In this document: piece by piece, positions 45,768-55,572 of the stretch | How positions within the stretch are numbered: position 1 is the first letter of the stretch | Layout: each line of letters opens with the position of its first letter | NCBI RefSeq assembly: GCF_000192865.1 | Contig: NC_015276.1 | Span: 434,001 to 498,000, forward strand | Direction of reading: 5' to 3' | DNA length: 64,000 nt | Origin: Marinomonas mediterranea MMB-1 | Lineage (GTDB): Bacteria; Pseudomonadota; Gammaproteobacteria; Pseudomonadales; Marinomonadaceae | Position numbers and translations under genes: made by a program | Notes under the pieces: generated by a model | The model's input: only the letters and a program-made list of their open reading frames with translations | Databases searched by the model: none | Told to the model about the DNA's origin: nothing

Positions 45768-47711
45768 ATGAAGCAAAGTGTTAAACGAGCGGGTTTAGGT
45801 CTTGTGTTAGGTTCCGTTTTAGGCAGCGTTAGCATAGCGAATGCGGCTACGATAGATTTGCGTCTCATGGAGACGACCGATATACACATGCATCTGATGG
45901 ATTATGATTATTACTCGGATAAACAAAGTGATGCAGTGGGTCTTTCACGCGTAGCGACCTTGATTAAACAAGCGCGTTCGGAGGCAGCCAACTCGGTGTT
46001 GGTCGACAACGGTGACTTACTGCAAGGCACACCGCTAGGTGATTACGTCGCGAAGGGACGTGTCCTGAGGTTTGGTGAAATTCACCCAGCTTACAAAGCA
46101 ATGAATCTTTTAAACTATGAAGTCGGAAACGTAGGGAATCACGAGTTTAATTACGGCCTAGATTTCCTGATGAAGAGTTTAGCAGGAGCGAACTTCCCAT
46201 ACGTTAGTGCAAACGTTTACGCAGACGACGGCGACAATAATCCAGAGAACGATCAACCGTACTTTCAGCCTTACCTTATTAAAGATAAAGTCGTCACAGA
46301 CACTCAAGGTAAAAAGCACACTTTGAAAATCGGCTACATTGGGTTTGTCCCTCCCCAAATCATGACGTGGGATAAAGACAACCTGACAGGCAAAGTGATT
46401 GCGAAAGACATTCTTGAGACTGCACATAAGTACATTCCTGAAATGAAAAGCAAAGGCGCGGATATCATCGTAGCGATTCCTCATAGCGGGATGTACAACA
46501 ATCACTACGAGAAAGGTGAAGAGAACGCCACGTATCATTTGGCGAAAGTGGATGGTATTGATGCCATTATGTTTGGACACTCTCATCGCGTCTTTCCAGG
46601 AGACAAAGCGCTAGATTCGTTTGAAGGGGTTAACTCCGAAAAAGGCACCGTTTTTGGTGTTCCTGCTACTATGCCAGGCTTTTGGGGTTCTCATTTAGGG
46701 ATCATTGACCTAAAAGTCGAATCAACCGACGAAGGTGGTTGGCAAGTGGTGGACGGAACCGGTGCCGTTCGCGCCATCGCTCGACGTGAGGGCCGTCAAA
46801 CCGTCGCCTTGGTTCAGGCTGATAAAAAAATCAATGATGCCGTTCAAGCGGAGCATCAGGGAACGCTGTCTTACATGCGACGCAAAGTGGGTGAGTCGAC
46901 CGCTGATATTAATAGCTTTTTTGCACTTGTGCAGGACGACCCTTCCATTCAGATCGTTAATAATGCGCAAATTTGGTATACCCAAAATATTGTGCGTGGG
47001 ACCTCATATGAGAGTTTACCGATTCTTTCCGCAGCGGCACCTTTTAAAGCAGGTGGTCGAGGTGGTCCAGAATATTTCACCGATGTGCCGAAAGGTGACA
47101 TCGCATTAAAGAATGTGAGTGATTTATACATTTATCCGAATGACTTGAAAGTAGTTAAACTGAGCGGTGCTCAAGTTGTTGAGTGGTTAGAGCGGGCGGC
47201 GGGACAGTTTAATCAAATTGACCCTTCCGTTAATGTGACACAAGCCTTGGTTAATAATGCATTCCCGACGTATAACTTTGATGTTATCGATGGCATTGAT
47301 TATAAAATCGATGTGGCTCAACCTGCGCGTTATGACTCAGAAGGCGTTATTGTAAATCCAGATGCCCATCGAATAACCGATGTACGATTTGATGGGTATA
47401 AGCTTGATCCAAACCAGATATTCCTTGTTGCAACGAATAACTACCGTGCTTCTGGAGGTGGTAAATTCCCAGCGTTAGATGGTTCTACCACCGTCATTGA
47501 TGCTCCGGATAAAAACCGCGATGTGATTGCGAATTACCTGTTAACGCAAAAAACCATTAACCCTGCCGCTGATCAAAACTGGCGATTTGCCGACTTTGGC
47601 AATGCAAAAGTGTCCTTCACAACCTCGCCTAAGGCAAAAGATTTGGCCGCGGATAACATGATATACGTGGGTGAAGACAGTAATGGTTTTGCCGTGTTTG
47701 AATTGAAGTAG
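45768..47711 (+). CDS. cpdB: periplasmic 2',3'-cyclic-nucleotide 2'-phosphodiesterase / 3'-nucleotidase
   Basis: 647 residues from the ATG at 45768, which follows AGGAG and begins a clean signal peptide (KQSVKRAGLGLVLGSVLGS, cleavage near ANA); an upstream ATG at 45741 is possible. Metallophosphatase motifs: METTDIHMHL, DNGDLLQGTPLGDY, GNHEFNYG, and HSGMY plus GHSHRVF; C-terminal nucleotide-binding domain with YLIYPNDLKV-like core. It releases nucleosides from cyclic and 3' nucleotides for phosphorus and carbon supply. Followed by a strong terminator. Confidence 0.94.
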   Translation: MKQSVKRAGLGLVLGSVLGSVSIANAATIDLRLMETTDIHMHLMDYDYYSDKQSDAVGLSRVATLIKQARSEAANSVLVDNGDLLQGTPLGDYVAKGRVLRFGEIHPAYKAMNLLNYEVGNVGNHEFNYGLDFLMKSLAGANFPYVSANVYADDGDNNPENDQPYFQPYLIKDKVVTDTQGKKHTLKIGYIGFVPPQIMTWDKDNLTGKVIAKDILETAHKYIPEMKSKGADIIVAIPHSGMYNNHYEKGEENATYHLAKVDGIDAIMFGHSHRVFPGDKALDSFEGVNSEKGTVFGVPATMPGFWGSHLGIIDLKVESTDEGGWQVVDGTGAVRAIARREGRQTVALVQADKKINDAVQAEHQGTLSYMRRKVGESTADINSFFALVQDDPSIQIVNNAQIWYTQNIVRGTSYESLPILSAAAPFKAGGRGGPEYFTDVPKGDIALKNVSDLYIYPNDLKVVKLSGAQVVEWLERAAGQFNQIDPSVNVTQALVNNAFPTYNFDVIDGIDYKIDVAQPARYDSEGVIVNPDAHRITDVRFDGYKLDPNQIFLVATNNYRASGGGKFPALDGSTTVIDAPDKNRDVIANYLLTQKTINPAADQNWRFADFGNAKVSFTTSPKAKDLAADNMIYVGEDSNGFAVFELK

Positions 47712-47750
47712 CGACTTTACAGTAACTGAATTAAAGCTGTTCACCGATAC

Positions 47751-47791
47751 GCCGCTTAAGACGTTTTTTTGATGTTTTAAGCGGCTTTTTT
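47751..47791 (+). terminator. Rho-independent terminator of cpdB
   Basis: Arms GCCGCTTAAGAC / GTTTTAAGCGGC with one G-U pair, followed by six T. It begins 40 bases after the cpdB stop. Confidence 0.9.
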
Positions 47792-47809
47792 GTCGCCATT
47801 TTTGACCAA

Positions 47810-49346
47810 ATGCCGTTGCTCATTTGTTGCTGTGTTATTACTAATATTTATTTTTTATATTATGAATATTTGGGGACGTTATTTAAAAGTGTGGAGTTGC
47901 TGTCTGTAAATCACTTGGTAGAAGATACCTTACCTAAGTTAGACAAGGCTTATCGTGATTTAAATATATCGCCTTCTTCTGAGCAGAGAGAAAGCTTGTT
48001 GAACTTCTATAAAACGGAGTTTGGCAGTCGCTTAATGCCCGAAGATCAAGCGCGTTTTTCTGCGAGTTCAATGGTGTCAGAACTTTCTCCTGCGGCCATT
48101 CAGCTTCAGTCCGCTTATATTTCGAAAAATGGCCATGCCGTTGGGGAAAAAGATCGTTTATTGGATGCCAATGCTTACCCTGAATACGATCTTATACATA
48201 AGCAAGTTCACCCTTATTTAAGTCGTGTTCAAAAAGAGTTTGGCTTTTACGATGTGTTCTTAATTTCAACAACAGGCGATGTTGTTTACAGTGTTTTTAA
48301 AGAAATTGATTTTGGAACCTCTTTGGAATCGGGGCCGTTCCGTCAGTCGGGTTTAGCGGATGCCTATCGACAAGCGCTTACATCGAAGGACGTAACATTC
48401 AACGACTTCTCTTTGTACTTGCCATCGTATCAAGCGCCAGCAGGCTTTTTATCAACCCCTGTTCACCATAATGCTCAAACCATAGGGGTAGTGGTAGTTC
48501 AGTTCCCGATTGATGATTTGAACACCATTAACAGAGATAGCACGACAGCTTGCTTCGATTTCTGATAATGCGAATCAGAATATCCAAATTCAACATGCCA
48601 GTACGGAACCGATTAGTGCGTCGATTCAAGCGATGGCGAGGGCCGTAACCGATGATGCTTCTCACATGAGGAATGCAGCGGAAGCGGCTGATGAAACCAA
48701 AGAAAGGGTATCTAGTAGCTCATTAGCGTTGATTGAAACAACCAAACAAATGGAGCAGGTGTCGGCTCAAGTGCAAAATGCTCGAGAAGTTGTAGATCGA
48801 TTGAATGACCGTACTGAAGCTATTTCTGACGTGATAAATACCATTCAAGGCATCTCTGACCAAACCAATCTACTTGCGCTTAATGCCGTAATCGAAGCCG
48901 CTCGTGCAGGTGAAACGGGTCGAGGCTTTGCGGTCGTGGCAGACGAGGTCAGAGGTCTTGCTCAAAATACTCAGAATGAAACGCAACAAATTGCGAATAT
49001 CATACGTGGTTTGCAGGAAGAGGCTGTTGCAGCCAAAAATACACTGAATCAAAGTGCTGCTAACGTGAAGGTCTTGGCGGAAAGCGCTACCGCAATGAGC
49101 TCTTCTTTGCACCAATCTATGAATCAGGTCGAAGAAGTCAGTCGTCTGACGCTGGATGCGGCTGCGTCGTCAGAAACGCAGAGTCACGTTGCAAAGGAAA
49201 TTAGCACAAGCCTAGATAGAGTGACAGAAGGATCATCAAGCAACGAAAGGCTGATGTCGGAAATACGAGTTTCCAGCGTGAAAATGGCGGACTTGGCGGT
49301 CACATTGGAAGAGAGTGTTAGTCAGTTCACGTTAAAAAGAAGTTAG
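47810..49346 (+). pseudogene. degraded methyl-accepting chemotaxis protein
   Basis: Two frames make one broken receptor. The first (47810-48565) holds a membrane helix and sensor domain up to VVVQFPIDDLNTINR. The second frame resumes near 48540 with a signalling domain containing GISDQTNLLALNAVIEAARAG (split here for length: chemoreceptor tip) and GFAVVADEVRGLA. The second membrane helix, the HAMP domain and early signalling helices are missing between them, so an internal deletion is joined by a frameshift. The start has no ribosome binding site and may also be truncated. No functional chemoreceptor is expected. Confidence 0.85.
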
Positions 49347-49372
49347 GAAAGGTGTGAACAAGTCCACTGGCT
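49346..49372 (+). repeat. 27-base dispersed repeat, copy A
   Basis: Matches 55343-55369 at 23 of 27 positions in the same orientation. It starts at the last base of the broken chemoreceptor gene. Origin unknown. Confidence 0.6.
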
Positions 49373-49380
49373 AAAAATGT

Positions 49381-49555
49381 AGTGGTCAACTAATTTCGGA
49401 CAGTAAATTAGGTTGACCCTTTGCTTTTGCAGGTGGCATCTCGTTGTTATATTGATGCGGCCTACGCCAGTAATAGTAATCCATCAAATAAAAACTTATG
49501 TCTCGTTTTGCTTCTCTTTGTGTCATGTATCCAGTTGTTGGTATCCATTCGACTG
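49381..49555 (-). mobile_element. IS3-family (IS51-like) transposase remnant
   Basis: On the minus strand the residues WIPTTGYMTQREAKRDISF, then LMDYYYWRRPHQYNNEMP and PPAKAKGQPNLLSEIS with a stop at 49386 match the C-terminus of IS3-group OrfB transposases. TGGTCAACTAATTTCGGACAG just beyond the stop looks like the element's terminal inverted repeat. Upstream sequence is decayed with stops. Only the last fifth of the element remains. Confidence 0.8.
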
Positions 49556-49689
49556 TGGCTCACTATCTTCATAGACTGTCATGAGTGAAATTGTTGAGTA
49601 ACTCCCAACAAAAATATTGAGCGTTACAGCCGAACGGCAAGATATGGATGGGTTAGCAAATACCTCTTTGAAAACTCAAAGAAGTACAA

Positions 49690-49765
49690 CACAATGGTTT
49701 TAAAATCATGAAAGACCATATACAGTCAATGGAGGCAAGCTACCTTTAACCTCTGCTTTTGAACG
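49690..49765 (+). mobile_element. possible second transposase fragment
   Basis: In one plus-strand frame the residues NHERPYTVNGGKLP follow a stop and resemble the C-terminal motif of rve-type transposases (NHERPH..LGGKTP). The stretch is very short, so this is tentative. Confidence 0.3.
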
Positions 49766-49822
49766 CAGCTAAAAAAGAAAGGATTACCAGTCTGTATCGT
49801 ATTAGTATAAAGCTCTAATAAG

Positions 49823-50926
49823 CTAAGGAGTAAGCATGTGACTATAGGTGCTTTCGATTGAGTTTTTGATAAATGGAAGGCTCTTCTTAACTATTTTGTG
49901 TAGGGGATTAGTTAGGTCTAAGTTATCTGGATTAATGTTGCCAAAGTAGCGAGGTATTTCTTGTTTATCACCATCTATGGTCACTTCGGCTGTTTCTTTG
50001 GCTAATTCGTCAATATTTTTACCTGATAGATGAGGCTGTCGAATAAAATATGCTCTACTACTTACTGGTAGAGATAGGTAGGGGTAGTGACCTAATATAA
50101 GTGAGCGTAGGTTTAGTTGGTCGCCTCCGTGTGGGTGAGCTAGGATAATTTCAGGGTAATAGTTATATTTATCCTTTTCTTTTTCTTTTTCAGTTAGGTT
50201 GTGATTAATATCATACATGTGTAGGTGACTATAGTTGATCGACCCTAGAAATAGGATTTGACCTTGATAGTCGAAGAGAAAACCGCTGGATCTCCTTTCT
50301 CTTACTAGTCCTTTGTCTGATCCACTTTGCATTTGGGTATAGCTGTTGATCGTTCGATATCGTAAAACATCAATATCGTTGTAGATTTCCACAAGTGAAG
50401 TGGCAACGTGTCCAGGGAAGCTACTGTTAAAGCTTAATCTGACCAACTGGTAAAAGCCTTCCAAATTCAAACTTGTCAAATTCGGTGGCTTAGAATTAAA
50501 TATTTCAGATACTATTACTTCGTAAAGAGCCTTTTCAGAGTGAATGTCGGGCGCTTCGTAATAACCTAAGTTTTGGAGGCTGCATATAATCAGGCGACCT
50601 TTCAGGGTGCTCGTGATATTGCGCGAATTTAATAAGTATTGAGCCGGTTGTCTTTCAGTAAATAAAGAGCGTAAGTCTTCGTCATTGAACTTAAATATCT
50701 GAACCACTTGAGTTTCAGTTTTATCGATAAGTCTTTCTTTTACATGCATATTCTTTCTAAAAATGGGTAAAAACTCATCTTTTAAGGCGTCAACAGCTCT
50801 TACAATAGGTTCAAGGTCTGTTTTTTTGTACTTGTAGTTTGCGCCCTGAATCTTCTCTGAGTATTGCCTAAATGCTTTTACTAAGGCTATTTGTTCTTGC
50901 GTAGTGATTTTTCTCAATGTGGACAT
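49823..50926 (-). CDS. hypothetical protein
   Basis: 367 residues, no recognised family. It is charged and soluble, without signal peptide or membrane helix. A helical N-terminal part (1-110) is followed by a mixed region with SYTQMQSGSDKG, RRSSGFLFDYQGQILFLGS and a later LSLPVSSRAYFIR that reads like a beta-rich sensor domain. ATG preceded by GGGAG. It follows a small membrane protein gene by 70 bases on the same strand and lies between IS remnants in AT-rich DNA, so it may be a transferred accessory gene. Confidence 0.6.
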   Translation of the reverse strand: MSTLRKITTQEQIALVKAFRQYSEKIQGANYKYKKTDLEPIVRAVDALKDEFLPIFRKNMHVKERLIDKTETQVVQIFKFNDEDLRSLFTERQPAQYLLNSRNITSTLKGRLIICSLQNLGYYEAPDIHSEKALYEVIVSEIFNSKPPNLTSLNLEGFYQLVRLSFNSSFPGHVATSLVEIYNDIDVLRYRTINSYTQMQSGSDKGLVRERRSSGFLFDYQGQILFLGSINYSHLHMYDINHNLTEKEKEKDKYNYYPEIILAHPHGGDQLNLRSLILGHYPYLSLPVSSRAYFIRQPHLSGKNIDELAKETAEVTIDGDKQEIPRYFGNINPDNLDLTNPLHKIVKKSLPFIKNSIESTYSHMLTP

Positions 50927-50996
50927 GTGGTTACTCCCTTTGGAAAATAAAAAGGCAGGCTCGTCCTGAAACGAGCCTTAACTAGTACGTATTAGT

Positions 50997-51257
50997 CTAA
51001 AAAATAAATAGGTAGCAGGTAGCAGGTAGCACAAGCAGGAATAGGGTTATAATGAATGTGATAGTGACAAACCTTCCGCGGGGCAAATGTATCCAGTCTC
51101 GCGCAAGGTCGGTTAAGTTACTAACTGTTGACCACACAGTGTGCTCTTTGGGCTCTTTTGGGGCATTCGGTTGGCTATTGTGGCTTGAGTCCACATGTAA
51201 ATTTACGTTAATTGAGTCTTTCGTATCAGTTTCGAACTTTTTGTTTAGGGTTTCCAT
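50997..51257 (-). CDS. small single-pass membrane protein, unknown function
   Basis: 86 residues from the ATG at 51257, which follows TAGGAG; the longer frame starts at 51296 without such a site. A polar N-terminal half with KEPKEHTVWSTVSNL, then a C-terminal membrane helix (FVTITFIITLFLLVLPATCY) that ends the protein, giving a tail-anchored topology. The last codons contain three heptamer repeats (GCTACCT). Upstream of the 367-residue hypothetical gene; the two may form one unit. Confidence 0.55.
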   Translation of the reverse strand: METLNKKFETDTKDSINVNLHVDSSHNSQPNAPKEPKEHTVWSTVSNLTDLARDWIHLPRGRFVTITFIITLFLLVLPATCYLFIF

Positions 51258-52559
51258 AACAGCTCCTACGGAAGTTGTTGTTTGTTTTAAAGCCACATGT
51301 GACTAAACCTAAGTCCAGTGTTTGAACACTGATTTAAGATCCTTCTTAAGAAAGCTCGACTAGCGAAAATAGAGGTGTCAATTCGTGTCAGAAACAGGAT
51401 ATGGATACATATTTCGTTCCTTGTAGTCGGCTGATAGATGCACGGCATTCCTCCTTTGTCATTTTTTGAAATGTGAATTGAATCGCATGAATTCAGTTTA
51501 GTGTAAAAAAAAACTGAAATACAATCTAACTTTTGGCTATTTATGACAGCTTCTATTGATTATTGGTGGATAAGTCAGAACCATGAGAAAAAATGTAAAA
51601 TAAACTCAATAGCAATATGATATTTTGTGAAAAATAAGCTTCAAGAGAAGTGAGGATGTTACAGGTTTGATGAATTTTGCATGAAAAATGGGGAAAACGA
51701 GAATATATTAAAAATATTTTGTATATCGAAAATAGGGGAGACAGTACAAAATAGAGGAGCCATATGTTAGCGATAATGCATTGTTTTTCCAATATATATT
51801 ACAAAATTAAACATATTAACTGTATGTAACACATAAATATGTGAACACACGATTTAAACTCTGTTTTGGTCGTCACTTCAGAGGTTAGGTGTGACTGGCT
51901 TTGGAATTGGATGTTATTTTTTGACGATAAACGAAGGTGACCTCATCCATTTACTTGTATTTCAGAGTCTTATGTTCCTAAAAGGAGTATCTAAAGGATT
52001 CTAATTTTATATAGATCTTCTTGATTAAAGTGGGTTGTTCCTTAAGCGCTGCTTAAAACATTGCCAAAGAGCATATTATTGATGATAACGTTCAAGGAAA
52101 AGGTCAAGATGCGCTTGAAGGGAAATCAATGCACTTCGCTCCCTAAGGTTCCTTAGATAGCAGGACGTCATTCAATACCCATGTTCTTATATACTCTTCA
52201 GCAATGGGTTGTAGCGCAAAATATTTACCTCAGAACACTATTCATTTTTGCTACAAATGATTTTGCCCTAATAATGCCGAATCGATCTAGATCTATTACA
52301 ATATTTTGATGTTATTATAGTAGACGGTGGGGTTAAACCTTTAGTACATACCGTCAAATTTACATTGATCATACTCAGCACTGCTACCTACTTTGAACTA
52401 AGGAACCTCTGTTCTGATTAAACACAGCTCCCTTGTGCATAACTTATTGCTCATTTTGCCCTAAGAAAGTTCATTTCTCGGATAAATCGTCACATTTCCG
52501 TTGTGTTTGTTGCTCTTGACCTATGTGTAAGAGTACTGCAAACACATCACAACGCCTTA
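51258..52559. other. 1.3-kb AT-rich non-coding stretch in the decayed island
   Basis: No credible gene was found. Frames are short, AT-driven and lack ribosome binding sites; the best (51553-51792, minus) is hydrophobic but has no support. The region may be decayed insertion DNA, since an IS5-type remnant begins at its right end. Confidence 0.5.
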
Positions 52560-53409
52560 CGCGCATGATATAAATTCGCTAAGGCAATCAGCATGTTTAG
52601 TTGACGCCATTTTTATGCAATCCCTTATAGCGTGTTTTGGTGTAGCCAAATTGACGTTTGATAATACGAAAGGGGTGCTCTACTTTGGCTCGGATACTCG
52701 ACAAGCGTTTGGAACTCGTTCGTCTGGTCTCTTTTTCCTTATCGCTTAGCTTATTGGGTGGATAGCTGCTTGGCGGTGCAATAAGTGTTCTGTCGCCACA
52801 ATATCATGAACATTGGCAGTGGTGATATGGACGCTATGAACCAAACCATTACAGGCATCGACTCCGATATGTGCTTTCATACTAAAAGACCATTGGTTAC
52901 CTTTTTTTGTTTGGTGCATTTCAGAATTCCTCGCCTTTTGCTTGTTGTTAGTCGAAGGGGGAGCGTTAATAATCGTGGCATCCACGATGCTACCTGTACG
53001 TAGTATCAAACCCCTTTCATTTAGATACTCGGCAACATCGGCTAAAATTACCTGCGTCAGTTGATGTTTTCAAGCAAATGACGAAAATGAAGAATCGTGG
53101 TTTCGTCTGGAATAGTTCCTCTACTAAAGGGCAGTTTGGCAAACTGACGCATCGAGTGAATCTCGTAAAGTAATGCTTCCATCCTTGGGTCACTTAAGTT
53201 GTATCATTGCTGCAAACAGTAGATTCTCTGCATAGTGCCAAACTCACAGGGTTTGCGTCCTTTGCCCTTACAGTTTGGGTAATAAGGCGAGATCAACTCT
53301 TCTAAGCGTTTTCAAGGAATCACACGATCCATTTCTAAAAGAAAGCGCTCGCGTTTTGTTTGTTTACGCTTGCTATTATATTCGGCATCGGAAAAACTGA
53401 GCGGATTCA
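52560..53409 (-). pseudogene. IS5-family transposase, multiply disrupted
   Basis: Successive minus-strand fragments in different frames follow one transposase: MNPLSFSDAEYNSKRKQTKR from 53409, then LEELISPYYPNCKGKGRKP, MRQFAKLPFSRGTIPDETTI, GSIVDATIINAPPSTNNKQK with MKAHIGVDACNGLVHSV, and finally KVEHPFRIIKRQFGYTKTRY. Several stops and frameshifts separate them, so the element cannot move by itself. Terminal repeats were not identified. Confidence 0.87.
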
Positions 53410-53443
53410 TGATTTTGTTCCTAGTCGAAAGGAATAAAGAGCA

Positions 53444-53824
53444 TCATGCCATAAGTTCGTCTTTTTTCAGAGGTTCCCTAATTGCAGCAACCACTGAGAT
53501 TTCGACTAACAGCTCAGGAGATGCCATTTGAGCTTGCACACAAGCGCGAGCAGGCGCGAAACCTTCTGGCACCCAGTTATCCCAAACCGCATTCATTTCT
53601 GCGAACAGACTCATGTCTTTCAAGTAGATAGTGGCAGAGAGTAAGTGCTGTCGATCACTTCCTACTGATTCTAACAATGCATCAACTTTTGCTAACATTG
53701 TTTGAGTTTGATGAGTGATGTCCGCATTGCGGTCTTCTGCAACTTGTCCGCAAAAGTAAGCCGTTCCATTGTGGACAACGGCGCGACTCATACGTGCTTT
53801 GGTTTCATAGCGTTCAATCGACAT
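53444..53824 (-). CDS. RidA-family protein (enamine/imine deaminase-like)
   Basis: 126 residues of the YjgF/YER057c/UK114 fold. FCGQVAEDRNADITHQT and PARACVQAQMASPELLVEI carry the family pattern, including the Arg in PAR-C that binds the substrate carboxylate in active RidA. It would clear reactive imine intermediates. It lies 100 bases after dadA on the same strand; DadA produces imino acids, so the pairing makes sense. It could belong to a less characterised Rid subgroup. Confidence 0.88.
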   Translation of the reverse strand: MSIERYETKARMSRAVVHNGTAYFCGQVAEDRNADITHQTQTMLAKVDALLESVGSDRQHLLSATIYLKDMSLFAEMNAVWDNWVPEGFAPARACVQAQMASPELLVEISVVAAIREPLKKDELMA

Positions 53825-53924
53825 AAAATACCTATAGTGTTAAATGGATGTTAGATGTTCAATAAATGTTAGATGCCCAATAAATCTCAGATTATAAAGG
53901 CATACGAAGGCCAAACTTTCTTTG

Positions 53925-55178
53925 TTATTGGTAACGGTTTAATGACAGCTCTGTGGTTTCGATGTCCGTCGCTGTTCCATTCATTAGATCCGCAATAACT
54001 CGACCTGAACCACACGCCATTGTCCAACCCAAGGTGCCATGCCCAGTATTTAAGTAAAGACCTGGTATGTGAGTTGCGCCTATAATCGGTGTGCCATCGT
54101 GTGTCATTGGCCTTAACCCAGTCCAATATTCCGCTTCGCTAAGGTCACAGCTTCGACCAAATAAATCCCCAACAACATGTCGAATGGTATCGGTACGCGA
54201 TTTCGGCAGATCCATATTGAAATCGTCAATTTCAGCCGTTCCTGCCGCACGGATACGGCCACCTAAACGAGTAACGGCGACCTTGTACGTTTCGTCCATA
54301 ACGGTAGAGACTGGCGCGAACGCTTCGTCCTGAATAGGAACCGTTAATGAGTAGCCCTTAACAGGGTAAACTGGAATCTTAATATCGAGGTCAGCCATCA
54401 TTTTAGTCGAATAGCTGCCAAGACAGACCAACACTTTATCAAACTTAAGTGTTTCTTTGTCTGTTGTTATGCTTTTGAAACGACCTCGTTCTGTATTTAA
54501 GGATTGCACGCTTTCTTCAAAGCGGAACGTCACACCTAATGCGTCACATTCTGCTTTTAGTTTTTGACAGAACTGATAGCAATCTCCTGTTTCGTCGCCT
54601 GGTAGTCGTAAGCCGCCTGCCAGTTTTTCGACTACAGGATGCAATCCGGTTTCAATGTCGGTACATTCTTTAGCGGTTAATAAGGCGTGTTTGACCCCTA
54701 ATGAGGTTAATACCTTGATGTCTTTTTGCGCTGCATCGACTTGTTGTTGGGTTCTAAACAACTGGAGTGTGCCGAGTTGTCTGTCGTCATATTGAATTCC
54801 AATGCTTTTGCGAAGCTCGATGAACTGATCACGACTGTATTCTGCTAGTGTCATCATCCGAGACTTGTTTACGTTGTAGGCCTTTTCTGTACATTGGCCT
54901 AGCATATTTGCTATCCATTTGTACTTTTCGGCAGACGGCGCAAAATTGACGCGTAATGGCGTGTGCTTCTGTAAAAGCCATTTTGCAGCTTTCAGCGGGA
55001 TGCCAGGAGCGGCCCAAGGTGCGGAGTACCCCGGTGAAATTTGCCCTGCATTGGCGAAGCTGGTTTCGAGTGCAGGTCCTTCTTGACGGTCTACTACCGT
55101 CACTTGAATCCCTTTTTTGGCTAAATAGTAAGCGGAAGTCAATCCCACTACGCCAGAACCAAGAACACAAACATTCAT
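53925..55178 (-). CDS. dadA: D-amino acid dehydrogenase
   Basis: 417 residues. FAD-binding Rossmann motif VLGSGVVGLTSAYYLAKKG at the start, then PGYSAPWAAPGIPLKAAKW typical of DadA, and the C-terminal GLRPMTHDGTPIIG and GTLGWTMACGSG. It oxidises D-alanine and other D-amino acids to 2-oxo acids, feeding electrons into the respiratory chain at the membrane. Upstream of ridA. An alanine racemase gene (dadX) is absent here. Confidence 0.94.
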   Translation of the reverse strand: MNVCVLGSGVVGLTSAYYLAKKGIQVTVVDRQEGPALETSFANAGQISPGYSAPWAAPGIPLKAAKWLLQKHTPLRVNFAPSAEKYKWIANMLGQCTEKAYNVNKSRMMTLAEYSRDQFIELRKSIGIQYDDRQLGTLQLFRTQQQVDAAQKDIKVLTSLGVKHALLTAKECTDIETGLHPVVEKLAGGLRLPGDETGDCYQFCQKLKAECDALGVTFRFEESVQSLNTERGRFKSITTDKETLKFDKVLVCLGSYSTKMMADLDIKIPVYPVKGYSLTVPIQDEAFAPVSTVMDETYKVAVTRLGGRIRAAGTAEIDDFNMDLPKSRTDTIRHVVGDLFGRSCDLSEAEYWTGLRPMTHDGTPIIGATHIPGLYLNTGHGTLGWTMACGSGRVIADLMNGTATDIETTELSLNRYQ

Positions 55179-55342
55179 AATAAAATTCCAATATAAACAG
55201 AATATATGGGAATTATATTGGCTAATTTGAAGTGTTTGTAACTTATATTTTACTCTGTTGTGGTTTTATATTTCTAATTTTTTGTTATTTATGGTGTTAT
55301 ATACTTTTCATTTTATATCTCTTAGTAGAGTCCACTTCCTAA

Positions 55343-55369
55343 GGGAAGGTGTGAATAAGTCTAGTGGCT
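55343..55369 (+). repeat. 27-base dispersed repeat, copy B
   Basis: Matches 49346-49372 at 23 of 27 positions, same orientation, in the non-coding DNA between dadA and betA. The following frame to 55527 has no family resemblance. Confidence 0.6.
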
Positions 55370-55502
55370 TCAGCGTGTGGATAACGCTTCTTTATTTGAG
55401 GCGAGTGTTTCGAGGCAAATGTCGCTGTCCAATATTGAACATATTGGCAAGCAAGTTAACAAAGAAGAAAAAAGAGAGTGCGGGTTTGAGTATGAATACA
55501 AT

Positions 55503-55533
55503 AAAAAAGCCAGCTAGATTGCTCTAACTGGCT
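55503..55533 (-). terminator. Rho-independent terminator of betBA
   Basis: Minus-strand stem AGCCAG / CTGGCT with an inner TAGA/TCTA helix, followed by six T. It lies 40 bases after the betA stop. Confidence 0.85.
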
Positions 55534-55572
55534 CTGATGTCTCGACTTTTTATGTATCTATGGTCTGAGATA

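Noticed and set aside
51553..51792. 79-residue hydrophobic minus-strand frame
   Set aside because: AT-driven composition, no ribosome binding site, no partner gene; looks like chance in AT-rich DNA.
52403..52430. GGAACC in the island as a hrp box
   Set aside because: No CCACNNA occurs at 15-16 bases downstream and no gene follows.
55258..55527. 89-residue plus-strand frame between dadA and betA
   Set aside because: No family resemblance, runs through the 27-base repeat and the betBA terminator; treated as non-coding.
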